A stretch of DNA of 64,000 nucleotides, taken from assembly GCA_038230275.1 (NCBI GenBank), contig JBBRNO010000013.1, positions 23,288-87,287 on the forward strand, written 5' to 3'. The translations under genes and the position numbers were made by a program. Positions 33,676 through 42,128 of this stretch are shown here, piece by piece; within the stretch, counting starts at the first letter, position 1, and every line of letters begins with the position of its first letter. The notes beneath the pieces are model-generated. The model was not told the origin of the DNA and did no database searches. It worked only from the letters and a program-made list of their open reading frames with translations. This DNA is from JANXXV01 sp038230275. GTDB lineage: Bacteria > Acidobacteriota > Terriglobia > Bryobacterales > Bryobacteraceae.

Positions 33676-35268
33676 CTAATGGAACTCAACGCTTGTCACC
33701 GCGCCGGAAAGCGATTCGATGGTGAGCGGCCGTGCCGGTTTCTGCACACCACATCCCAGCGCCTTCTCGCCGCCTCCGCGGATCGCCACTTTGGAAGGGT
33801 CTTTGATCGTCATTAGCCGGATCTTCTTATCTTCACCCTGCACGTGTAGTTTCGCTTGCGCGCCCAGGCAATCCACGCGCACCAGAAAACCGTTCATCAC
33901 AGTGGGCTTCTCTTCCTGGTACTCGCCTAACTTCACGTTCGGATCCAGCGGCGCCTGCCCTTGATTCGCCTTCGCTTCAAATGCCCGGATGTCCGCCAGC
34001 GCGCGGTTCTTTAAATCCTGCAGATCCTGCTCCTGCTTCCGCTTGGTTTCCTGCCTCTCCTTGGCTTGCAGGTCGAGCCGCATCGCTTCGCCTTGCTGCC
34101 GTGCCTGCCGGATGGTGCTGCGCTCGTCCAACGATTCCGTCGCCCGCTCGGCGTTGCCCCAGGATTTCCCGGCGTCGGCGAACTGAGCCGATGCCTCCTG
34201 CGCCTCCGCCAGCAGCCGCCAATAGGACGCGTTCCGCGGCGCCAGCTGTGTCGCAGTCTTCAGCAACGGGACACGCCGGAACGGCACCGTTTCCGCCTCA
34301 GCCTGCGCGATATACGGTTCGGCCCAGCGTGGATTCAGTTGACCAGCCTTGGTGAACAGCGCCCTCTTCTGCACAGCGTCCGCGGTGATCCGTCCCAATT
34401 CTAAAAACGTGCGGGCGTTATGAGAATCGGTCTTCACGGCTGCGTGAAAGTTGCCAAGTCCCTCATGCGGTTCCGGCGCACCGGCTTTCTGGTTCAACAG
34501 CGCCGTGTAGGCTTCCCGGAAACCAGGCGCCCCATGCGCCAGCAGCACGTCAGCCTGTGCCAGGGCGACGTTGAACGGGTCGGGCGCCTTGGCATACAGT
34601 TGACGCTTGGCATCCAGAGGCCGGCCCGACAACGCAGTGGTGTTGTAAACACCGGCCAGAATATAGCTATTTAACTGATCATCCACTTGCTGCGGCGACT
34701 TCTCGAATGCATTCTTATACGCGGGCTCTGCGTCAATGCCCTGCTGCAGATTTCCCAACAGCACCCGCAGCCGTCCGTTATAGGCCGGATCCACCGTCAG
34801 CATGTGCACGCGCGACCAATCGCGATCCTTTGTAGCCGGTGGCGTGCCGATGGAGACTCTGGTGCCCTCAACGCTCAAGGTGGAGAAGAGCCATACCAGA
34901 CCGCGCTCAATCCCTTCGGGCATGCGTCCCGCATTCGCATCGATAAGAATTCGGCTGATATCCGCCACCGTCTCAGGCTGAATCGAAGTGAAACTCGCGA
35001 CATAGGAATCCCGTCCCATCTTCACCGCTGGATATTGCTTGCCTGACTTCAGTACCAGAATCCGGATGGGCCACACCGAGTGCAGATCCTGTTTGCCCAG
35101 AACGGCTCCCAGCGTATGCCGAAGCTGTTCCAAATAATTAAGCGTTTCCCTCCCGGACTTTTCGCCGGCATTGGTGAGAACCTGGTACGGCCCGCTATCG
35201 AATGCAATCCAGCGATCCTCGGCGCAAAGCAGTATCGGCAACAGCAACGAACACAGCAGACGGTGCAT
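33676..35268 (-). CDS. exported TPR-rich protein of unknown function
   Basis: A 530-residue protein with a signal peptide (LLCSLLLPILLCA). The N-terminal domain (about 20-160) is unassigned but has a DUF1570-like look (WIAFDSGPYQVLTNAG). The middle (about 200-390) has TPR-like helical pairs. A Gln/Lys/Glu-rich coiled coil follows (about 400-440), and the end is a small beta domain. Its start lies 4 bp after the stop of the phosphatase gene, so the two are probably co-transcribed. Confidence 0.75.
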   Translation of the reverse strand: MHRLLCSLLLPILLCAEDRWIAFDSGPYQVLTNAGEKSGRETLNYLEQLRHTLGAVLGKQDLHSVWPIRILVLKSGKQYPAVKMGRDSYVASFTSIQPETVADISRILIDANAGRMPEGIERGLVWLFSTLSVEGTRVSIGTPPATKDRDWSRVHMLTVDPAYNGRLRVLLGNLQQGIDAEPAYKNAFEKSPQQVDDQLNSYILAGVYNTTALSGRPLDAKRQLYAKAPDPFNVALAQADVLLAHGAPGFREAYTALLNQKAGAPEPHEGLGNFHAAVKTDSHNARTFLELGRITADAVQKRALFTKAGQLNPRWAEPYIAQAEAETVPFRRVPLLKTATQLAPRNASYWRLLAEAQEASAQFADAGKSWGNAERATESLDERSTIRQARQQGEAMRLDLQAKERQETKRKQEQDLQDLKNRALADIRAFEAKANQGQAPLDPNVKLGEYQEEKPTVMNGFLVRVDCLGAQAKLHVQGEDKKIRLMTIKDPSKVAIRGGGEKALGCGVQKPARPLTIESLSGAVTSVEFH

Positions 35269-35272
35269 CTGT

Positions 35273-36670
35273 CTACTGTGTTATCACGAAACGATCGAGC
35301 TCGTCACCATTTGCGCCGATTTGCTTGATAGTAAGCTGTTTCCCCTTCACATCCACCACCGTGAGCGAGTTAGTAGTGGAGACAAATTTCGATGTGAACG
35401 TCTGCCATCCCGACGGCACGGTCTCCTGTTCCGGGTTGTAGAGTTTCGCCCCGCCAGCGCCCGTCACCAGATAGATCACGCCCTTCGGCTTCGTGTTTTG
35501 CTTTCCGTCGTACTGCTTGTCGAGCGTCCATTCGCCGGCCAGTTCGCCGGTGGTCTTATTGAAACCGTCCGGTTTCGACACGAATGTGAGTGGCAACGAC
35601 CGTTGATAGTTGTGTACATGTCCGCTGAACACCACGCTCACTTTGTATTTTTCAAACAAGTCCGCCAGCCCGCGCATCCATTGGTCCTTGAAGTGGGCAA
35701 CCGAGGAATTGAAACCCGGGTGATGGAAAGTGACAAACCTCCAAGTGGACGAATGTGCCGACTTCAAATCGTCCTCCACCCATTTGCGAAGCGCAGCGCC
35801 GGTCCAATCCACGTTCTTATTGGAATCCAGAACTGTCCAGTGCGCGTTTCCATAATCGAATGAGAAATTGGCCATCGCCGGATACGTTGCTCCTGCCGCG
35901 GCAAGAAATGCATTCTTATCGTCGTCGCCGCCAACCAGAACGGGAGTGCTTGGCGCACCAATGGTCTTCAACGGGCCATTGAGCGGCTGGCTCCAGTAGT
36001 AGTAATAGGCCAAGGCATCCGGGAACATTCCAACGTTTGGAACGGAGATATCGTGGTTCCCTGGAGCGGCAACAAACAACGTGGACCGCAGCAATGGGGC
36101 ACCGCCGGTATTTGATGCCTCATCGGCGTTATACACGGGAAAGTACTTCACCATGTACTCAGAGACTAGCCCTCGTGAATAGACAATGTCGCCCGGGATT
36201 AACACAAAGTCCGGCTTCGCGAGATAGGTCTGGTAAGCCACCGCACGCTGCGGGGCCGTGTCCTGGGCGCAGTCGCCAAATACGGCAAATCGGAAATCCT
36301 GACCAGCGGACTTGCGGGCTCTGGCGCGCGAGGAAAACACCGCGGCGCCCGCAAGTGACACGCGGTAGTCGAACTCTTCTCCTGCTTTCAGGCCCTTCAG
36401 CGTTGCGTGATAGACGCGATGTGCGTCGATTCCGCGCACCGCTACGCGCTGGAACGCGGGCGCCTCTTCCTTCCGCCAATTGGACGCGCCGGCGGCCTTC
36501 ACTTCCACCATCCAGGACGCATCAGTGTCGGCGGTCTGCCAGAGCAGCGCAAGTTCGCTCACCTTCGAAGGGTTGTTCCCCATTTGCAAGTAAGGTTTCG
36601 CACGGAACGGACCTAATTCGGCAGATTGGCCGAGTGCGGCAAACAAGACGAATAGCGCGAGTTTCTTCAT
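35273..36670 (-). CDS. exported metallophosphoesterase, purple acid phosphatase-like
   Basis: A 465-residue exported protein (signal about residues 1-18). An N-terminal fibronectin-type domain (about 35-125) precedes the calcineurin-like domain with metal motifs FGDCAQ, PGDIVYSRG, PGNHD, FHHPGF and SGHVHNYQRS. The pattern matches purple acid phosphatases that release phosphate from organic esters in the periplasm or outside. I start at 36670 (MKKLALFVLF); the frame extends upstream to 36763, but the signal peptide begins here. It leads the minus-strand group with the TPR and MFS genes. Confidence 0.9.
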   Translation of the reverse strand: MKKLALFVLFAALGQSAELGPFRAKPYLQMGNNPSKVSELALLWQTADTDASWMVEVKAAGASNWRKEEAPAFQRVAVRGIDAHRVYHATLKGLKAGEEFDYRVSLAGAAVFSSRARARKSAGQDFRFAVFGDCAQDTAPQRAVAYQTYLAKPDFVLIPGDIVYSRGLVSEYMVKYFPVYNADEASNTGGAPLLRSTLFVAAPGNHDISVPNVGMFPDALAYYYYWSQPLNGPLKTIGAPSTPVLVGGDDDKNAFLAAAGATYPAMANFSFDYGNAHWTVLDSNKNVDWTGAALRKWVEDDLKSAHSSTWRFVTFHHPGFNSSVAHFKDQWMRGLADLFEKYKVSVVFSGHVHNYQRSLPLTFVSKPDGFNKTTGELAGEWTLDKQYDGKQNTKPKGVIYLVTGAGGAKLYNPEQETVPSGWQTFTSKFVSTTNSLTVVDVKGKQLTIKQIGANGDELDRFVITQ

Positions 36671-36763
36671 GAGATGGAGATTCCAGAGTCGCACGCGTGC
36701 CGCGGTAGAGCAAATGAATGTTCCGTGAACTTCCCGAGATGCCTGCTGTTGCATACTATTCAC

Positions 36764-38119
36764 ATGAATTATGATGCGATCGTTATCGGCGCTGGGCAGG
36801 CCGGAGGACCCTTGTCACAGCGGTTTGCCGATCTCGGCTGGAAGGTTGCATTGATTGAGCAGCGTTACCTTGGCGGAACCTGCATCAACACAGGGTGCAC
36901 ACCAACGAAGACCATGGTGGCCAGCGCGCAGGTGGCGCATTACGCGCGCAATGCCGCCCGTTGGGGTGTAAACGCATCAAACGTTGCCGTCGATCTGGCG
37001 GCCATCGTGTCCCGCAAGGACGAGGTGGTAAGCACCTTCCGCGCCGGTCTGCAAAAGCGGGTCGACGCCCGCCCTAATCTGCATCTCTACCAAGCAACGG
37101 CGCGGTTCCTCGGCCCTAATTCGCTACAGGCTGGCGAGTCGATCTTGGAGAGCGAAAAAATCTTCATCGATACGGGCGCCCGCCCAGCCGTTCCGTCACT
37201 GCCGGGACTGGAATCGGTGGACTATTTGACCAACGCCAGTCTCATGGAACTTACACAACTGCCAGACCATCTGCTGGTCCTGGGAGGCGGATACATTGGC
37301 CTCGAATTCGGCCAGATGTTTCGCCGCTTTGGCAGTAAGGTGACAGTTGTTCATCAGGGGGCGCAAATACTGCCGCGCGAAGACGCTGAGATTGCCGCTG
37401 AGTTGCAAAAAGCACTCCAAGAAGAAGGAATCCAGTTCCTCTTAAATGCCCACACTACGGCGGCTGAAAAGACCGGCAACAGTGTTACTCTGACGTTCAA
37501 CGACGGTACCGTCTCCGGGTCGCATCTGCTGGTGGCCACGGGCCGGACGCCGAATACAGAAGACTTGGCGCTGGATCAAGCAGGCGTTGCGACTGGGAAG
37601 GGGGGATTCATCCAAGTAAACGGCCGCCTTGAAACGAATGTCCCCGGCATCTGGGCATTAGGCGACGTCAAGGGCGGCCCAGCCTTCACACACATTTCCT
37701 ATAACGATTTCCAAATCATCTACGGCAACATCGTTGAAGGCAAGAGCCTCAGTACGGACCATCGTCTGATTCCCTACACCGTCTTCACCGATCCACAGCT
37801 AGGCGGCGTGGGGCTCACCGAAAAAGAAGCGCGCGCCCTCGGATTCAGTCTCAAGATTGGCCGCATGCCCATGGCCTGGGTTGCGCGTGCCATTGAGCGG
37901 GGCGAAACCGCGGGACTGATGAAACTGATTGTGAATGCGGAAAACGACCGCATTCTGGGCGCGTCCATTCTGGCAGCGGAAGGCGGAGAGCTGGTGCAGA
38001 TTCTGAGCACGATGATGCTTGCCGATCAACCCTATACGTTGTTGAAGGGCGCTATTTATATTCACCCCACGCTGGCCGAAGGATTCTTCGGCTTGATGGA
38101 AGATGTGAAACCAGCCTAA
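36764..38119 (+). CDS. FAD-dependent disulfide oxidoreductase, mercuric-reductase/lipoamide-dehydrogenase type
   Basis: A 451-residue class I pyridine-nucleotide disulfide oxidoreductase. FAD-binding GAGQAGG is at residues 9-15, the redox Cys pair is C40 and C45 (GGTCINTGC), the NAD(P) loop is GGGYIGLEFG, and the FAD signature ALGDVKGGPAF occurs near residue 305. The dimerisation domain ends with IHPTLAEGFFGL, including the catalytic His. The extra C-terminal Cys pair of MerA is not visible, so mercury reduction is unlikely; disulfide, thiol-peptide or quinone reduction is possible. The start at 36764 is chosen by homology. Confidence 0.88.
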   Translation: MNYDAIVIGAGQAGGPLSQRFADLGWKVALIEQRYLGGTCINTGCTPTKTMVASAQVAHYARNAARWGVNASNVAVDLAAIVSRKDEVVSTFRAGLQKRVDARPNLHLYQATARFLGPNSLQAGESILESEKIFIDTGARPAVPSLPGLESVDYLTNASLMELTQLPDHLLVLGGGYIGLEFGQMFRRFGSKVTVVHQGAQILPREDAEIAAELQKALQEEGIQFLLNAHTTAAEKTGNSVTLTFNDGTVSGSHLLVATGRTPNTEDLALDQAGVATGKGGFIQVNGRLETNVPGIWALGDVKGGPAFTHISYNDFQIIYGNIVEGKSLSTDHRLIPYTVFTDPQLGGVGLTEKEARALGFSLKIGRMPMAWVARAIERGETAGLMKLIVNAENDRILGASILAAEGGELVQILSTMMLADQPYTLLKGAIYIHPTLAEGFFGLMEDVKPA

Positions 38120-38179
38120 GGGCCGGTACCTAACGACAAGCTAAACATCCTGAGACGTCAATCTAAGGTCACAAGCCTC

Positions 38180-38208
38180 TTGACACCTATCACGGATTGC
38201 AATATGAT
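38180..38208 (+). promoter_or_regulatory. near-consensus sigma70 promoter for the flotillin/PspA module
   Basis: TTGACA (38180-38185, perfect -35) and TATGAT (38203-38208) are spaced 17 bp apart. Predicted initiation near 38215 leaves only about 10 nt before the ATG at 38225, with no ribosome site, so the regulator mRNA may be nearly leaderless. Confidence 0.75.
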
Positions 38209-38229
38209 TATTGCTGATTGCTATATGAC
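38196..38229 (+). promoter_or_regulatory. direct-repeat operator over the -10 and start codon
   Basis: GATTGCAATATGA (38196-38208) and GATTGCTATATGA (38217-38229) differ at one base and start 21 bp apart, two helical turns. A nested palindrome GCAATA-TGAT-TATTGC overlaps the first copy and the -10. The placement fits negative autoregulation by the XRE regulator encoded directly after. Confidence 0.55.
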
Positions 38230-38728
38230 GTTAGGTGAAAAAGTCAGGTACCTGCGGGAAGTGGAGGGAGCGCTCCGCGGACTGGGTCGCGAGATGACCC
38301 AACTCGAACTAATCCGCGCGCTGAAGAAAGATCAGAAGAAGAGCATCAGCCAGTCGTATCTCTCGCAGATCGAAAGTGGAGCCCGGCCGCATCTGACCGA
38401 TTCCACCCGCATGTTGCTGGCGAAATTCTTCAAAGTGCATCCGGGGTATCTGGTGAACGATCCTGAGGGCTATCACACCGAATTGATGTCCGATGTGCGA
38501 GCTTCCGAGGACACGTTGGATTTGTGGCTGATCAACGGGGCTGAGCGGTTCCAGCGGGATCCGCGGGTGAGCCGGGCTTTATTGAGTTTGGCGCGGCACG
38601 AAGATACGCGCCGTTGCTTGTTGCTGATGGACGCGATTTTGGAAGTCCCCGATCTGGCCGACCGGTTGTTGCACGTATTGAAGCCGGCTGGGATAGACAA
38701 CGGGAGGCAAACGTATGACTTGGTCTGA
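38225..38728 (+). CDS. XRE-family regulator of the PspA/flotillin module
   Basis: A 167-residue protein with an N-terminal helix-turn-helix of the XRE/Cro type (residues 2-75: LGEKVRYLREVEGAL, SQSYLSQIESGARPHL, TRMLLAKFFKV). The C-terminal half (about 85-160) is helical and may sense a signal or partner. Such regulators recur at the head of PspA-family gene sets. The start at ATG 38225 is inside the operator repeat; the frame is open to 38180 but overlaps the promoter. It overlaps the next gene by 14 bp. Confidence 0.8.
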   Translation: MTLGEKVRYLREVEGALRGLGREMTQLELIRALKKDQKKSISQSYLSQIESGARPHLTDSTRMLLAKFFKVHPGYLVNDPEGYHTELMSDVRASEDTLDLWLINGAERFQRDPRVSRALLSLARHEDTRRCLLLMDAILEVPDLADRLLHVLKPAGIDNGRQTYDLV

Positions 38729-39341
38729 TTTCTATTTAGTGTGCTTCTTTGCAGGCTTTCTCTTCAGCCTGGTGTCGATGGTTTCCGGACATGTGCACTT
38801 CCATTTCCACCATGGCGGAGGTGGACACGCCCATGCGGGCGGCCATGCTCACGGCGGTCACGCGCGCGGAGCCAGTCATGTTTCGCCGTTCAACTTCGGG
38901 ACCGGCGCCGCCTTTCTGGCTTGGTTCGGGGGTGCGGGCTATCTGGCGACGACATATTACCGCACCTGGGTTGGGTGGGCGCTGATGATTGCGCTGGTTA
39001 GCGGACTCGCCGGAGCCTCCATCGTGTTCTGGTTTCTGGCCAAGGTGCTGATGGGCCGGGAAGAACACCTGGATCCGGCGAATTACGAAATGGTTGGTGT
39101 GTTGGGAACAATTAGCGGCGGCATCCGCCCGGGCGGCACCGGTGAAATCTTGTTCTCGCAGGAAGGATCGCGGCGCGCTGCCGCGGCGCGCAGCGAGGAT
39201 GGCACACCCATTCCGCGCGGCGTGGAAGTAGTGGTTACACGGTATGAGAACGGCATCTCGTATGTGCGGCGGTGGGAGGAGTTGAAAGCCGCCTCGGACG
39301 CGATGAGCAATGAAAAAAAGGACAGGGAAATTTCCCAATAA
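38715..39341 (+). CDS. membrane protein with His-rich insert, YqiJ/NfeD-like
   Basis: A 208-residue protein. Residues 6-24 form a membrane helix; residues 26-55 hold eleven His in 30 positions (HVHFHFHH, then Gly/Ala-spaced HAH units), a likely metal-binding loop. Two more helices follow (about 60-120), and the end (about 130-195) looks like an OB-fold of the NfeD/YqiJ type (GTISGGIRPGGTGEILF). NfeD-like partners accompany flotillins. A GGGAGG site precedes the ATG. It overlaps the XRE gene upstream and the flotillin gene downstream (32 bp). Confidence 0.72.
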   Translation: MTWSDFYLVCFFAGFLFSLVSMVSGHVHFHFHHGGGGHAHAGGHAHGGHARGASHVSPFNFGTGAAFLAWFGGAGYLATTYYRTWVGWALMIALVSGLAGASIVFWFLAKVLMGREEHLDPANYEMVGVLGTISGGIRPGGTGEILFSQEGSRRAAAARSEDGTPIPRGVEVVVTRYENGISYVRRWEELKAASDAMSNEKKDREISQ

Positions 39342-40773
39342 GCGAATTATGGATATCTCAGTGAATGTGATCGTGATTGCAGCGTTGATGGTTTTCACCG
39401 TCATCTTTCTAATGGCGATGTTTGCGAACCTGTACCGTAAGGCCGGTCCGCATGAAGCTCTGGTCGTTTACGGTTTCCGCGGTACCCGCATCGTAAAGGG
39501 CAGGGGCGTGGTGATCTTCCCAATGGTGGAAACCTACCGCCTGCTTTCGCTGGAGTTGATGTCATTTGACGTCGCTCCGGAGAAAGACTTGTACACCCGG
39601 CAGGGCGTGGCGGTGACCGTGGAAGCGGTGGCGCAGATCAAAGTGAAGTCCGACCCCGAGTCGATTCAGACCGCCGCCGAGCAGTTCCTTACGAAGCGCC
39701 CGGAAGAGCGCGAGGGCCTGATCCGCCTAGTGATGGAAGGCCATTTGCGCGGCATAATCGGCATGCTCACTGTCGAAGAGATTGTGAAAGAGCCGGAAAT
39801 GGTGGGCGACCGCATGCGCACCAATAGCGTTGGCGATATGAACAAAATGGGGCTCGACGTCATCTCCTTCACCATTAAGGAAGTTCGCGATAAGAACGAC
39901 TACATCGCTAACATGGGCCGCCCCGATATCGCTCGCGTGAAGCGCGACGCCGATGTGGCTGCCGCGGAAGCCGAGCGCGACACGGCCATCAAGCGTGCCG
40001 AGGCGATGCGTGCGGCCGCCGTGGCCAAATCGCAGGCCGATCAGGAGCGCGTGATTGCCGAGACTTTGTCCCTGGCCGCGCAGGCTGCCTCTCAGCGGGA
40101 CCTGGATATCAAGCGCGCGCAGTATCTGGAAACGGTGAAGAAGCAACAGGCGCAGGCTGACAAGGTCTATGAAATTCAGACCAACGTCATGCAGCAACAG
40201 GTGGTCGCCGAAGCGGCAAAGATCCGCCAGATTGAAAAGGAACAGGAAGTGAAGGTGCAGGAATTCGAAATCCTGCGCCGCGAAAAGGAACTGATTGCCA
40301 CCGTTTTGAAAGGCGCGGAGATTGAGCGCAAGCGCGTGGAAACCATCGCCGCCGGTGAACGTCAAAAGACCATATCCGAGGCGGAAGGAAGGGCCATCGC
40401 AATCCGCACCCAGGGCGATGCGGAAGCGGAAATCATCTTCAAGAAGGGCGAGGCCGAGGCAAAGGCCATGAATGTGAAGGCCGAGGCCTACCAGGAATGG
40501 AACCAGTCGGCCGTGATCGATAAGCTGATCAGCAGCCTGCCGGAAATAGTCAGGGCGCTGGCCTTGCCGCTTTCGCAAATCGACAAGGTAACTATCGTAT
40601 CCACCGGCAACGGGACCGATGCGGGCATTCATAAACTGACCGGCGATATCACTGCAATGGCGGCGCAGGTGCCGGCGCTGTTTGAGACGCTTTCGGGTAT
40701 GCAGATGTCGGACTTGTTCTCGAAGGTGCGTGGCATTGGCGACAAGCCGCCAAGAATCGACGGCAACAAATGA
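39310..40773 (+). CDS. flotillin-family (SPFH/band 7) protein
   Basis: A 487-residue flotillin. An N-terminal membrane helix (about 18-40) anchors the SPFH domain (about 45-210), followed by a long Ala/Glu/Arg coiled coil (about 210-400; the EAEAEIIFKKGEAEAKA type repeat) and a Gly-rich end. Such proteins form membrane microdomain scaffolds and occur with NfeD-like and PspA partners in envelope stress. The start at 39310 lies in the 3' end of the previous gene; an alternative ATG at 39349 (MDISVN) would leave little overlap. Confidence 0.92.
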   Translation: MKKRTGKFPNKRIMDISVNVIVIAALMVFTVIFLMAMFANLYRKAGPHEALVVYGFRGTRIVKGRGVVIFPMVETYRLLSLELMSFDVAPEKDLYTRQGVAVTVEAVAQIKVKSDPESIQTAAEQFLTKRPEEREGLIRLVMEGHLRGIIGMLTVEEIVKEPEMVGDRMRTNSVGDMNKMGLDVISFTIKEVRDKNDYIANMGRPDIARVKRDADVAAAEAERDTAIKRAEAMRAAAVAKSQADQERVIAETLSLAAQAASQRDLDIKRAQYLETVKKQQAQADKVYEIQTNVMQQQVVAEAAKIRQIEKEQEVKVQEFEILRREKELIATVLKGAEIERKRVETIAAGERQKTISEAEGRAIAIRTQGDAEAEIIFKKGEAEAKAMNVKAEAYQEWNQSAVIDKLISSLPEIVRALALPLSQIDKVTIVSTGNGTDAGIHKLTGDITAMAAQVPALFETLSGMQMSDLFSKVRGIGDKPPRIDGNK

Positions 40774-40779
40774 CAATCG

Positions 40780-40801
40780 GGGCGCGCCTCAAAACGCGCC
40801 C
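40780..40801 (+). promoter_or_regulatory. GC-rich hairpin between flotillin and pspA
   Basis: GGGCGCG and CGCGCCC (40780-40786, 40795-40801) form a 7-bp stem with an 8-base loop, in the 57-bp gap. TATTAATAG follows, without a U-tract. It could lower or partially stop transcription, or stabilise the upstream mRNA. Confidence 0.35.
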
Positions 40802-40830
40802 TATTAATAGACTGATAGAGGTGAATCACA

Positions 40831-41496
40831 ATGGCACTATTAGAGCGGGTAGCTACGTTAGTTCGCGCAAATTTGAATGACTTGATCGACAAGGCCGAGA
40901 ATCCGGAGAAGATGATCAAGCAGGTGATTCTGGACATGCAGAATCAGTTGATGCAAGTGAAGACACAGGTAGCGATCGCGATTGCCGATCAGCATCTGTT
41001 ATCGAAGAAGCAGAAGGAAAATGAAGCGGCCGCGGTGGAGTGGGTGCGCAAGGCCGAACTTGCCGTGGAGAAGAAACAGGACGACTTGGCGCGCCCGGCA
41101 ATAGACCGCTCGCTGAGCTATCGCCAGATGGCGGCCGGTTTTCTGCAACAGCTTGACGATCAGAGCCAGCAGGTGGAGAATCTGAAGACCGCGCTGCATC
41201 AACTGGAGCTAAAACTGGCCGAAGCGCAGGCCAAGAGCGATCTGCTGATTGCGCAACACCGCCGCGCGCGGGCATTGGGCAAGGCGACCGATGCGCGGGT
41301 GGCAATGGGCGGCGCGTCTCACACGGCGACGTTTGACCGTATGCGCGATAAGGTGCTGCGGACTGAGGCGATTGCCGGCGCAAAGGCCGAAATGGCCAGC
41401 GATTCCCTGCATGACCGGCTGTTGGCTTTAGGCAAAGACGACGAGATTGAAATGGTGCTGCAGCAGATCAAGACCCGGAAGGGAATTACCGGGTAA
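40831..41496 (+). CDS. pspA: PspA/IM30-family membrane-maintenance protein
   Basis: A 221-residue PspA/IM30 protein, all-helical. Typical features are the N-terminal amphipathic helix (ALLERVATLVRANLNDLIDKAENPEKM) and the long coiled-coil hairpin (about 25-190). PspA binds stressed inner membranes and forms helical scaffolds. It is the last gene of the XRE, His-rich membrane protein, flotillin, PspA set and has its own ribosome site (GAGGTGAATC). No pspBC-type genes are present. Confidence 0.92.
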   Translation: MALLERVATLVRANLNDLIDKAENPEKMIKQVILDMQNQLMQVKTQVAIAIADQHLLSKKQKENEAAAVEWVRKAELAVEKKQDDLARPAIDRSLSYRQMAAGFLQQLDDQSQQVENLKTALHQLELKLAEAQAKSDLLIAQHRRARALGKATDARVAMGGASHTATFDRMRDKVLRTEAIAGAKAEMASDSLHDRLLALGKDDEIEMVLQQIKTRKGITG

Positions 41497-41497
41497 G

Positions 41498-42100
41498 CTA
41501 CGGTGTGCCGCTGAAGTCGCCACTTCGGAACACCTCCGTTGGAATCGCGGGCTGCTGGCATCCGGAAAGTACTGCCGGTGAAAACATTCCGATGAACGTG
41601 ACTCCCGGGGCTCCATACTGGGTTCCATATCTGAAATACGGCGGCGGTGCCGATAGCAGACCCGCATTTTGCGCTTCGCTAATAATCGGATACAGTTTGT
41701 AGGTATCGTCCAGCGCCTTCAGCTTCGCCTTCTGGGTGTCCGTGAGAATTCCCAGATTGCGATTCTGCGCTGCAATGCCCTCGTCGCGGACATTGCGGCA
41801 TATGGTTTCGATTTCGGCATATCGAATTCCCAGCGCCGCTGGATCCAGTGGACTTTTCGCCGTCTCCACTTGGATTTCCAATTGCACCTGGAACATTCGC
41901 TGTTGGCGCTGTGACACCAATCGGCCATAATCGTTCAGGTTGAGCGCGATCTGCGTGACTTGCGCATCCGTGAGTCCCAGGTAGGTCTTAACTTGTTGGA
42001 ACGGAGGTTGCGGACTGGGGCCGGGGATGATGAGTTGTGCCTGGCCCGGAATTGACGCGGATACCAGCAGAAAAGCAATCGCCACAGGAATACTTTGCAT
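41498..42100 (-). CDS. exported Spy/CpxP-like helical protein
   Basis: A 200-residue protein with a signal peptide (VAIAFLLVSASIPGQA). The mature part has LxxQ-type helical hairpins (LGLTDAQVTQIALNLNDY..., LTDTQKAKLKALDDTYK) reminiscent of Spy/CpxP/periplasmic metal-sensing LTXXQ proteins. The C-terminal 60 residues are low-complexity. It converges with pspA; the stops are almost adjacent. Function unknown, possibly a chaperone or sensor for envelope stress. Confidence 0.68.
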   Translation of the reverse strand: MQSIPVAIAFLLVSASIPGQAQLIIPGPSPQPPFQQVKTYLGLTDAQVTQIALNLNDYGRLVSQRQQRMFQVQLEIQVETAKSPLDPAALGIRYAEIETICRNVRDEGIAAQNRNLGILTDTQKAKLKALDDTYKLYPIISEAQNAGLLSAPPPYFRYGTQYGAPGVTFIGMFSPAVLSGCQQPAIPTEVFRSGDFSGTP

Positions 42101-42128
42101 ACTCCGAGTTTACCCCAGCGATAAGTGC

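Noticed and set aside
36764..38119. Mercuric reductase
   Set aside because: No C-terminal vicinal Cys pair and no mer genes nearby; only the general disulfide-reductase pattern is supported.
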